Shown one piece after another: positions 7,783 through 15,339 of a stretch of DNA of 32,546 nucleotides. The position numbers were made by a program, and so were the translations under genes. Positions within the stretch are counted from its first letter, which is position 1. Every line of letters begins with the position of its first letter. Under the pieces are notes generated by a model, which saw only the letters and a program-made list of their open reading frames with translations, was not told the origin of the DNA and did not search any database. The stretch comes from Chlamydiota bacterium (lineage in GTDB: Bacteria > Chlamydiota > Chlamydiia > Chlamydiales > JACKPQ01): contig JAJFLZ010000021.1 of NCBI GenBank assembly GCA_021772435.1, forward strand, positions 1 through 32,546, given 5' to 3'.

Positions 7783-9396
7783 ATGAAAAAGCTTATATGT
7801 TATTTAGCCATGGCAGCGTTAGTTGCAGCCGGCTGTGAGAAGTCGCCAAAGAAAACTCCCTGCGAGAACAAAGTTCTGCGCACTTGTTTTATGCATACCC
7901 CACTAACAATTGATCCGCGAAGGTCCGGAGAGCCTGTCAGCTGCGCTTTGTCGTTCATGATTTATGAAGGCCTGACGCATCTCGAAGCCAATGGATCTGT
8001 GTCAAATGCACTCGCCGAAAAAATTGATGTTTCTGATGATCATAAAACATACACTTTTCATTTGAGAGACGCCAAATGGACAGACGGACACCCAATCACA
8101 GCTTACGATTTTGAGCACTCTTGGAAGACAACTCTCGATCCAGATTTTCCATCGATTTGCCCCTATTTATTCTATTCAATTTTAGGATCTGAAAAGGCAA
8201 AAAAAGGCGAAATCCCAGTCGATGATATTGGCATCAAAGCCATAGATGCATTAACTTTAGAAGTCAAATTGGAACATCCCACACCTTATTTTCTAAGCCT
8301 AATTTCTTTTTGTTCATTTTTTCCTGTTCCAAAACATATTGACTCCGTAAATCCAGACTGGTTTAAGACCACTGATAATAACGTTATTTGCTCAGGTCCA
8401 TTCAAAATTCAAAAGTGGCACCACGACAGTCAAATCGTCGTAGAAAAAAACAACATTTTTTGGGATGCTGATCAAACACAACTTAGCGGTATTGATATTA
8501 GCATTGTTCCTGATCAAAACACGTCACTACAAATGTATGAGCAAGGCAGACTCGATTGGCTAGGTGGCCTGTTCTCGGAGATTTCTCTTGATGCATTAAC
8601 ATCTTTGAACAAAGATAGAAAAATCAAATCTGTTCCTGGAGGAAATACTGCTTTTATCTCTTTCAACGTTCATGCTAAACCTTTCGATAATCGCAATATA
8701 CGTAAGGCTTTTGCTTATTCGATTGACCGCAAAGCCATCACAGATTACATCACACAACTAACAGAAATACCAGCAGCACAAGTCATTCCCCCCGTTTTAA
8801 CAGGTGGCACATCTCAGATGCTAATCCCAACCGAAACACGAGCAGATCTAGCCAAGGAGTATTTTGAAAAGGGGCTGCAAGAGCTCGGATTAACACGTGA
8901 GACGCTTCCTAAAGTCGCTCTTACTTTTCCTTCCTCCGAAGTGTATAAAAAAGTAGGGGAAGCGCTTCAGGGACAATGGAGAACTAATCTAGGAGTCGAA
9001 GTTGAAACCGATTTCTGCGAAATGAAAGTGTTTTTCGATAAACTTCAACACAAAACATATCAAATTGCTGAGGCTTGCTGGTGGGCACAATATTTCGATC
9101 CAATGAATATTTTGGAGAGATTTCGCCATGCGGGCGGCAACAAAAATTATCCCGGCTGGGAAAATCCTGAATACTTGTCTCTCATGGATCAAATTGAAGC
9201 CACCATTGATCAAAAAAAGCGCACGCAATTAATTCGGGCGGCAGAAAAAGTGATCATTGAAGAAGTCCCTTTAACTCCTGTTTACCATTTTTCTGTAAAT
9301 TTTTTAGAAAAACCTTTTGTAAAAGGCGTTAGCATTTCTCCTCTTTGCGTCACTGAATTTAGAAGAGTAAGAATTGTAGAATCCCAAACCCCTTGA
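7783..9396 (+). CDS. oppA: OppA-like peptide-binding lipoprotein 1
   Basis: A 537-residue ABC-type solute-binding protein of family 5 (SBP_bac_5), which captures oligopeptides outside the inner membrane for import. A lipoprotein signal ends in LVAAGC (C18), predicting a lipid-anchored protein. Family features include LTIDPRRSG near the N-terminus, DLR-type LRDAKWTDGHPITAYDF, and AYSIDRKAI in the second half. The ATG at 7783 is preceded by AAAGG at good distance. It follows kinase-like paralogue 2 by 33 bases and is followed 13 bases later by a second copy. No permease or ATPase gene is adjacent, so it must use a transporter encoded elsewhere or act as a free binding protein. Confidence 0.93.
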   Translation: MKKLICYLAMAALVAAGCEKSPKKTPCENKVLRTCFMHTPLTIDPRRSGEPVSCALSFMIYEGLTHLEANGSVSNALAEKIDVSDDHKTYTFHLRDAKWTDGHPITAYDFEHSWKTTLDPDFPSICPYLFYSILGSEKAKKGEIPVDDIGIKAIDALTLEVKLEHPTPYFLSLISFCSFFPVPKHIDSVNPDWFKTTDNNVICSGPFKIQKWHHDSQIVVEKNNIFWDADQTQLSGIDISIVPDQNTSLQMYEQGRLDWLGGLFSEISLDALTSLNKDRKIKSVPGGNTAFISFNVHAKPFDNRNIRKAFAYSIDRKAITDYITQLTEIPAAQVIPPVLTGGTSQMLIPTETRADLAKEYFEKGLQELGLTRETLPKVALTFPSSEVYKKVGEALQGQWRTNLGVEVETDFCEMKVFFDKLQHKTYQIAEACWWAQYFDPMNILERFRHAGGNKNYPGWENPEYLSLMDQIEATIDQKKRTQLIRAAEKVIIEEVPLTPVYHFSVNFLEKPFVKGVSISPLCVTEFRRVRIVESQTP

Positions 9397-9409
9397 TTGG
9401 GAGGTTCTC

Positions 9410-11002
9410 ATGTTAAGACAGCTGGTTATCGGCATAGCTTTGGTATTTCTAGGCTGCCAGTCAAATGTCAAAGCACCTAAGCAGGTTTTGCGGATTAATT
9501 TCCACACTGATCCGCCAGCATTGGATCCCCGTAAAGGCGGAGATATGACATCAGCGATGATGCATTGTTTGCTGTTTGAGGGACTAACACGCCTTACACC
9601 AGAAGGACCAACAGAGCCGGGCGTTGCTAAAGCTATCGATATAAGCAAAGACAAGCTCACCTACACTTTCCATTTAAGAGCAGCCAAATGGTCCGATGGA
9701 TCTCCTATCACGGCGCACGATTTTGTCTGCACATGGAAAACGATGTTAGATCCTAATTTTTCAAGTTTTAATGCTCACCTTTTGTTTCCGATTAAAAATG
9801 CTAGAGAGGCCAAGCAAGGCCAAGTACCGTTAGATGAGGTCTCAATTGTAGCGCATGATGATTACACCCTTATTGTGACACTGAAAGATCCCACTCCCTA
9901 TTTTTTAGAACTCACAGCATTTACAGCTTTATATCCTGTTAGCAGGCACGCGGTAAAAACCGATAGTAAATGGTCTGAGGGTCCGCCGCATCAATTTGTG
10001 GGAAATGGCCCTTTCAGATTGGTTAAATGGAAACACTGCAGTCATTTGAAGCTGGAGAGAAATCCTCATTATTGGGAAAGTCATAAAATCCACTTAGACG
10101 GAGTAAAGGTTACCCTAATCGAAAATGAGCATACTGCCTTGCAGCTCTTTGAAAAAGGCAAACTCGATATATTGGGCGCTGCATACACACACATCCCTTG
10201 TGATGCTATAGCTAAATTTAAAAAAATGGGACTTTTAAAAGACTATCCGGTTCCTGCTACAACATCATGCTCTTTTAATTTAAACCGCACCCCTTTCAAC
10301 AATATCCATATTCGAAAGGCTTTGTCTTTATCCATCGATCGGGAATCCATTGTCAAAAACATCACAGGGCTGTCGGAAACTCCCGCCTATTCAATTTTAC
10401 ATCCAGTCCTCACAACCTGGGAAGACAAACCTCCAATCGACAGTCTCGATCCAATAGTGTTGTTTAAAAAAGGTCTAACCGAACTTAATTTAGAAGCGAG
10501 TGATCTCCCAGCGATCAGACTGGTGTATGCGAATAACGATTTAAATCACCAAATTGCTCAAGCGCTCCAGCATCAGTGGAAGGAAACTTTTGGATTAAAA
10601 ATCGTATTGGAAGGCTCTGAATCCAAAGTATATTTTAGTAAGCTGATCCATCACGATTTTGATATAGGCCTCTTTGTCATGCGCGCTCAATACAACGACG
10701 CAATGAACATTTTAGAGCGGTTTAAATATGTGGACAATCAAAAAAACTATCCAGGATGGGAAAATAGTCGATTCGCTCTATTATTAGACACTCAAATGCA
10801 TGCTCCAACACTTGAAAAACGTGCAGAAATGTTAAAGGAAGCCATCTCTATTATTTCTGATGATATGCCCATTGCCCCCATTTTTCATTGGCGGTTTGCT
10901 TTCATGCATAGACCTTCTGTAAAAAATATTTATATTTCACCTGCTGGACAAATTGTTTTACATTGGGCAAAGATAGTAGACGAAAAAAGAAAATCAGTTT
11001 AG
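9410..11002 (+). CDS. oppA: OppA-like peptide-binding lipoprotein 2
   Basis: A 530-residue paralogue of the preceding protein, with the same SBP_bac_5 architecture: lipobox VFLGC (C16), ALDPRKGGDM, LRAAKWSDGSPITAHDF and LSLSIDRESI. The two are clearly diverged duplicates, suggesting different peptide preference. GGGAGG lies six bases before the ATG at 9410. TCCCAA (9382-9387) can pair with TTGGGA (9397-9402), part of that site, with the upstream stop codon in the loop, so ribosomes finishing the first gene may open it and couple translation. Tandem oppA copies are a known chlamydial trait. Confidence 0.93.
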   Translation: MLRQLVIGIALVFLGCQSNVKAPKQVLRINFHTDPPALDPRKGGDMTSAMMHCLLFEGLTRLTPEGPTEPGVAKAIDISKDKLTYTFHLRAAKWSDGSPITAHDFVCTWKTMLDPNFSSFNAHLLFPIKNAREAKQGQVPLDEVSIVAHDDYTLIVTLKDPTPYFLELTAFTALYPVSRHAVKTDSKWSEGPPHQFVGNGPFRLVKWKHCSHLKLERNPHYWESHKIHLDGVKVTLIENEHTALQLFEKGKLDILGAAYTHIPCDAIAKFKKMGLLKDYPVPATTSCSFNLNRTPFNNIHIRKALSLSIDRESIVKNITGLSETPAYSILHPVLTTWEDKPPIDSLDPIVLFKKGLTELNLEASDLPAIRLVYANNDLNHQIAQALQHQWKETFGLKIVLEGSESKVYFSKLIHHDFDIGLFVMRAQYNDAMNILERFKYVDNQKNYPGWENSRFALLLDTQMHAPTLEKRAEMLKEAISIISDDMPIAPIFHWRFAFMHRPSVKNIYISPAGQIVLHWAKIVDEKRKSV

Positions 11003-11016
11003 CCTGATGCTATAGT

Positions 11017-13134
11017 ATGGACTTCTTCGATATTTTTACGAACTATCCCGCTCCCCATGGACAAAGAGAGTTTTTTGACCAATATATAGATTATTTTCGT
11101 AGCCTGCTGAAAAGCGCTGTTCCAGAACATTTTTCGGATATAGGTGAAAACCCCACCGATGAAGACTTCTATAGTGCATACCAACGCTTTGAAGCTGCTA
11201 CTCCTATTATTCATAGCTGTGATGCTAAAACAGCTCCATGCACCTTGTCTGTTACAGTGATTGTGACAGGCAACTTTACTTGGGGACTCGGCCGTTTTAC
11301 TGGAGACATATTGAACCGTTGGCTTGTCCCAGGCAAACAGGTTTCACTTTATATAACTCAGGGCTTGAACTTTGCATTTAAAAAATACAGTCATCTTAAT
11401 TTTTACTGTCATAATGTTATTATCGAAATTACCGATCAGCAAGAACTTGATATGGTTAAAGAAAACTTTCCAAAGCTTGCTAAGGAAATGCGGCTAATTA
11501 TTAAAGCTGTCATCCATGCTCGCCAGATCACAATGTCAGCAGCTTTGCCCATGGATCAAAAACGCGCTTTTATTCAAGATTATCTCATAACTCTTTTAGA
11601 TAGGCCTGCCAAAGATTTCGATCAAACGGTATTCGATCAGATACATCAAGTCTTTATTCATACATCTGCTGAGCATAATGTGGCACACATTAAGTCCAAT
11701 TTTGCAAAACTCGCTCGAAAAGCTCCTCAAATGCTTGATAGAGATGTGTTTAACGAGATTCAGCATTATGTCTTGCTTTTTCGCGGTAGGTTTATCTCTT
11801 TGCGCTCGCAATTTCACCTTTATCGCATTATTTCATATATGTACATCTTCCGTAAATGGGTCACGCACACCGTTACTGAACGTCCTAACGAGAGGCACAT
11901 GCCTGTGAAGTTTTTGCCAGCCAAAATCGAGGGGGAAACAAACTTAAAATCAGTCCTTGGTCTTATCATTGGAATGAATGTCTTGGGAGAGAATGAGGTA
12001 TTTGAAGCGCGTCATATATTGGCTGCAGTCCGCACCCATTTGCCACATGTAGAAAAAGTTACAAAATCATATGTGGAAGACAACCGTACAAGCAACTCCA
12101 TCACAACCCACTACATGGAAGTTCAAAAAAATGATGGCTCGCCTTTTACAATCAAGGAAATTCGTTTATTAAAAGAAAAGCTCCCAAAAGAACTTCCTAG
12201 CCGCATCGAGCGTAGTACTCATCCCCTCTTTGTCCACCGCAATGAAGAAGAAGTGATGCGTAATATTTTAATACTGAGCAGGCAACTAAAATTCGTTCAC
12301 GATATTCCACAAGTGATTGTAAATTACTCAAAACAAACCGCTTCATCTCTTTGTTTTACTATTATTCTCCTGCGTTTGTTGAAACCTGGAACCACGTCAC
12401 TACAAAAAGAGCAAAGTGTTTTGAAATTTATTGAGTACGATGTCAAAATTGTCGGCCATTTAAGAAAAAAACACCCCAAAGAAGCCAATGTGTTTGAAAT
12501 TCGCGTCGATAAACATCTTTTTATCCGAGATGATTACTCTATCGACCTCTACAAAGCAAGAGAATCTGTCATCAACCAATTAACAAGCATCGTTGGTGAA
12601 ATTCGTGATTTTAACGGAGGAATGATCTCTAAGCAAGCTGAGGCCTTATCTGAACTCAAAGCGTTGCTTAAAAAGCAATCAATCAAAAATGATTTTCTGC
12701 TCGAAAACTTCTTTTATTCCATCACACCGACCTACATGCAAAGCGTCATCGATCCGGGGTATTTGGAGAAACTTTTCCTAATGCTTTTAAGTCTAACCGA
12801 TGGTGATTTTAAAGACGTTCCTTTTCATTTTAAATGCGAAAAAATTGAAGATATGTGTTTAATTGCCATCGGATCTCCACAAAATAACTACCAAGAGACC
12901 GTTTCTTCTGCAATTGAAGCATTGAAAATTCCAGGTTCAGAGCTTTGTGCCACAACAGTGAATATTTACGATATCTCAGCTCTTTGTTATCTCTATCGAT
13001 TTAATGATGAAAAAGATGCTAAAAAATTGATTGAAACAGCAAATGCAGCATTGGTTAAATGGGCGAATCAAATCCAAAAAGCAAAAGATATCATCACTCA
13101 AGACTTAATTAGTAAAACAAAGATAACTCTCTGA
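11017..13134 (+). CDS. 705-residue protein of uncertain function
   Basis: A large soluble-looking protein without a signal peptide. I cannot assign it firmly. The segment from about residue 507 to 570 (IRDDYSIDLYKARE, then IRDFNGGMISKQAEAL, then FFYSITPTYMQ) faintly recalls the non-catalytic part of large NAD-dependent glutamate dehydrogenases, but no dehydrogenase catalytic domain follows, so at most it would be a truncated or regulatory relative. It starts 14 bases after the second oppA and ends with TGATG, overlapping the next gene's ATG by one base, so it is co-translated with the kinase-like genes. No Shine-Dalgarno is visible at its start. Its place between two pairs of kinase-like genes suggests a shared role. 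Confidence 0.85.
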   Translation: MDFFDIFTNYPAPHGQREFFDQYIDYFRSLLKSAVPEHFSDIGENPTDEDFYSAYQRFEAATPIIHSCDAKTAPCTLSVTVIVTGNFTWGLGRFTGDILNRWLVPGKQVSLYITQGLNFAFKKYSHLNFYCHNVIIEITDQQELDMVKENFPKLAKEMRLIIKAVIHARQITMSAALPMDQKRAFIQDYLITLLDRPAKDFDQTVFDQIHQVFIHTSAEHNVAHIKSNFAKLARKAPQMLDRDVFNEIQHYVLLFRGRFISLRSQFHLYRIISYMYIFRKWVTHTVTERPNERHMPVKFLPAKIEGETNLKSVLGLIIGMNVLGENEVFEARHILAAVRTHLPHVEKVTKSYVEDNRTSNSITTHYMEVQKNDGSPFTIKEIRLLKEKLPKELPSRIERSTHPLFVHRNEEEVMRNILILSRQLKFVHDIPQVIVNYSKQTASSLCFTIILLRLLKPGTTSLQKEQSVLKFIEYDVKIVGHLRKKHPKEANVFEIRVDKHLFIRDDYSIDLYKARESVINQLTSIVGEIRDFNGGMISKQAEALSELKALLKKQSIKNDFLLENFFYSITPTYMQSVIDPGYLEKLFLMLLSLTDGDFKDVPFHFKCEKIEDMCLIAIGSPQNNYQETVSSAIEALKIPGSELCATTVNIYDISALCYLYRFNDEKDAKKLIETANAALVKWANQIQKAKDIITQDLISKTKITL

Positions 13135-13979
13135 TGCGCCTACTCATTCTAGCCAGCTTATTTTTCATCTCTTGCCAACGCGTACAAGGCTTTAGCCTAA
13201 AAAAAATCACATCTCGCACTCCAACTCAAGAAGAGCATATCGGCGATGAGCTAGAATCAATCCAAGCATTATTTGATGCGCCCCTAACCTATATTGGAAG
13301 CGGCAACCACACATACGCCTTTGTTTGCGCGGACAGATCACATGTGGTGAAGTTTTTTAAGCAAAATCATTTTGGTCCCTATACGTGGCTGGATTACCTT
13401 CCCTTGCCTGAAAAACTCAATCCGTGGCGCATCCCTAGGAAAAAGGCTTTTGCTACCAGTAGACGTGAGGCCTTCGGAAGCCTAGAGCTTGCAAAAAAAC
13501 ATCTTAAAGATCAAACCGGTCTTATCTACCTGCACCTTTGTCGCACAAATAACATTAAGCGCAAAACAAAGCTGATCTATTCGGAAACAAGACAGCCCAT
13601 CTGCAACATCGATAAGATGGAATTCATCGTACAAAATTACGCAAAGGTTGGATTTAAACATATTCACGACCTTTTAGATGCAGGCAAAAAAGAGGAGGCG
13701 ATGAGTCATCTAGCCTCTTATCTAAAACTCATTCGGCAACGCTGCGAAAAAGGGCTTGCTGACCGTGATTTGCAATTTTTTAAAAATTTCGGATTTGTGG
13801 GCGACAAACCGATTGAAATCGATATCACAGATTTTTGCCAGAAACACGCGATGAAAGACAAAGACAATTGGGCAAAAGAGGTTAAGGCTGCCTCACGCGA
13901 GTTGATCGATTTTGTTCAAAACGAGTGCCCCGATCTATTAGATCAGTTTAAGGAAAAAATCGAGGAGATATTTAAGTGA
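13134..13979 (+). CDS. Lipoprotein kinase-like protein, paralogue 3
   Basis: A 281-residue member of the same family. Its N-terminus, MRLLILASLFFISC, has an acceptable lipobox (C14), so it is probably lipid-anchored. The kinase-like marks are YIGSGNHTYAF (G55, G57), VVKFFK (K73), an acidic-rich helix REAFGSLELA, the hinge-like EFIVQ near residue 163, LADRDLQFFKNFGF (D210, D212, N218) and IEIDITDF (D230). N218 to D230 is 12 residues, as in all four paralogues. The DFG-type glycine is replaced here (DITDF). The gene overlaps the 705-residue gene by one base (TGATG) and the next gene by four. Confidence 0.85.
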   Translation: MRLLILASLFFISCQRVQGFSLKKITSRTPTQEEHIGDELESIQALFDAPLTYIGSGNHTYAFVCADRSHVVKFFKQNHFGPYTWLDYLPLPEKLNPWRIPRKKAFATSRREAFGSLELAKKHLKDQTGLIYLHLCRTNNIKRKTKLIYSETRQPICNIDKMEFIVQNYAKVGFKHIHDLLDAGKKEEAMSHLASYLKLIRQRCEKGLADRDLQFFKNFGFVGDKPIEIDITDFCQKHAMKDKDNWAKEVKAASRELIDFVQNECPDLLDQFKEKIEEIFK

Positions 13980-14845
13980 AAAAGTGGGTGTTTTTACTCA
14001 TAGCTTTAGCTCTTCCTTTTAATTATGCCTTATATCACACGCACATCAAACGCACGCGTGGATTTTCTATCGATAAAATCACACCCTATAACCAAACGTA
14101 TAACCCCGTTTGGGATATCAATTATAGCAACGATAAGCTAAGCGAAGTTAAACAAATTATAGATCAGCCTTTTTCCTATTTTGGAAGCGGCAAAACATGT
14201 TATGTATTTTTATCTGCCGATCAAAATCATGTGATCAAGCTGTTTAAGCAACGCCATATGCGCCCTTTTTCATTTTTGGAAAAAATGATGGGGTATTCTC
14301 TTATTCCTGACTTTGTCCAAAAACTTGATGAACGCATGCAGACGCGCTCAAAATTGTTTACGAGTTTTAAAATTGCTCACAACGATCTACAAGACCAAAC
14401 AGGCCTTGTCTATTTGCACCTGCAGCCTACATCCAGTTTAAATCAGACGCTTTATTTCACCGATAAAGAAGGAAGACCTTTTACTTTTGAAGCAGATAAA
14501 ATGGAGTTTTTAATTCAAAAGCGAGCAATGCGCACGTTCCCTATTCTCTCAGCTATGATCGAAAAAGGACAATTTGAAGAAGCTAAAACCTCTATTCAAT
14601 CGATTGAAGATTTGATCACCATCAGATGCCAGAAATTTATCGACGATGATGACAATAATTGCGAGCGCAATATCGGTTTGATCGATGGCAAAGCATGTGA
14701 GATTGATATTGGGGAATTTAGCCTAAACCCTAAGCTATCGCCTGAGGACACACAGCAACATATAGAGATCGCCTTGCGCGATTTAAACGCCTTTTTACAA
14801 AAAAATCATCCGGAATTTTATGAGTCAATACAAAACACACGCTAA
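13976..14845 (+). CDS. Exported kinase-like protein, paralogue 4
   Basis: A 289-residue family member with an N-terminal hydrophobic segment (residues 4-20) and the shared RGFSIDKI element after it. The marks are YFGSGKTCYVF (G70, G72), VIKLFK (K88), EFLIQK near residue 177, and the acidic IDDDDNNCERNIG (D224, D226, N232) followed by CEIDIGEF (D244). The catalytic-loop region is richer in Asp than in its paralogues. It starts at a GTG overlapping the previous stop by four bases (GTGA), with GAGGAG seven bases upstream. Its last 26 bases overlap the start of the membrane protein gene behind it. It is closest in sequence to paralogue 3, suggesting duplication in pairs. Confidence 0.85.
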   Translation: MKKWVFLLIALALPFNYALYHTHIKRTRGFSIDKITPYNQTYNPVWDINYSNDKLSEVKQIIDQPFSYFGSGKTCYVFLSADQNHVIKLFKQRHMRPFSFLEKMMGYSLIPDFVQKLDERMQTRSKLFTSFKIAHNDLQDQTGLVYLHLQPTSSLNQTLYFTDKEGRPFTFEADKMEFLIQKRAMRTFPILSAMIEKGQFEEAKTSIQSIEDLITIRCQKFIDDDDNNCERNIGLIDGKACEIDIGEFSLNPKLSPEDTQQHIEIALRDLNAFLQKNHPEFYESIQNTR

Positions 14846-15269
14846 ATTTAACCTTTTTCTAGCCCTGCCAATTGTCCTTGGAGTCCTCTTCTATCTTTTT
14901 CATCCCACTTGGCGCCAGATGAGCCTGTTTGGGGGATGCTTTGTGTATTCGACCTTGTTTATGAGTCCCGATATGGATTTAGCGCATCAAATTAAATTTT
15001 TTAGTATACGCGGCATGCTGACCTCTCCATTCAGACTCTATTCTAAAATTTTTAGTCACCGTGGGATGTCCCACTCCATCCTGTTTGGAACGCTCACTCG
15101 CATTGGATTTTTAAGCCTCCTAGCCTTACTGAGTTTGTGGCTTATCAATCAGACATTTCCCAATCCTGACACTTTCTTGATATTTCTCAAATCACATCAA
15201 GTCATGATTCTCTACGCCTTTTCAGGTCTCTTTATCGCCGATTTGTGCCATTTACTCCTGGACATATAG
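14820..15269 (+). CDS. DUF2227-like metal-binding membrane protein
   Basis: A 149-residue membrane protein with about three to four hydrophobic segments and a set of conserved polar residues: THAKFN at the N-terminus, MSPDMDL (D51, D53), IFSHRGMSHS (H80, H85) and IADLCHLLLDI (D141, H144, D148). This pattern matches the DUF2227 putative metal-binding family, related in style to YdjM-type membrane hydrolases. Its substrate is unknown. The family is sometimes longer; this copy stops right after the last motif. It begins inside the previous gene with a 26-base overlap and no clear ribosome site, so it depends on coupling. It closes the eight-gene operon. Confidence 0.8.
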   Translation: MSQYKTHAKFNLFLALPIVLGVLFYLFHPTWRQMSLFGGCFVYSTLFMSPDMDLAHQIKFFSIRGMLTSPFRLYSKIFSHRGMSHSILFGTLTRIGFLSLLALLSLWLINQTFPNPDTFLIFLKSHQVMILYAFSGLFIADLCHLLLDI

Positions 15270-15305
15270 ATTATTTTTTAACTGCAAATAATGCGTGTTG
15301 TGTGC

Positions 15306-15335
15306 TAAAATAATTCCCTAGAACATTTAGGGAGT
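15306..15335 (+). promoter_or_regulatory. Promoter-like -10 and SD-covering hairpin before the giant gene
   Basis: A -10-like TAAAAT lies at 15306-15311, with only a weak -35 (TGCAAA, 15283-15288). Next to it, arms 15313-15320 and 15328-15335 form an eight-pair stem (one G-U) with a seven-base loop, and the 3' arm contains the whole Shine-Dalgarno AGGGAG (15329-15334). If transcription starts near 15318 from this -10, the 5' arm would be lost from the RNA, and the palindrome might be an operator instead. The two readings exclude each other. Confidence 0.4.
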
Positions 15336-15339
15336 ACTC

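Noticed and set aside
9304..9660. Minus-strand frame of 118 codons across the oppA junction
   Set aside because: It is antisense to both strongly supported oppA genes and shows no protein features.
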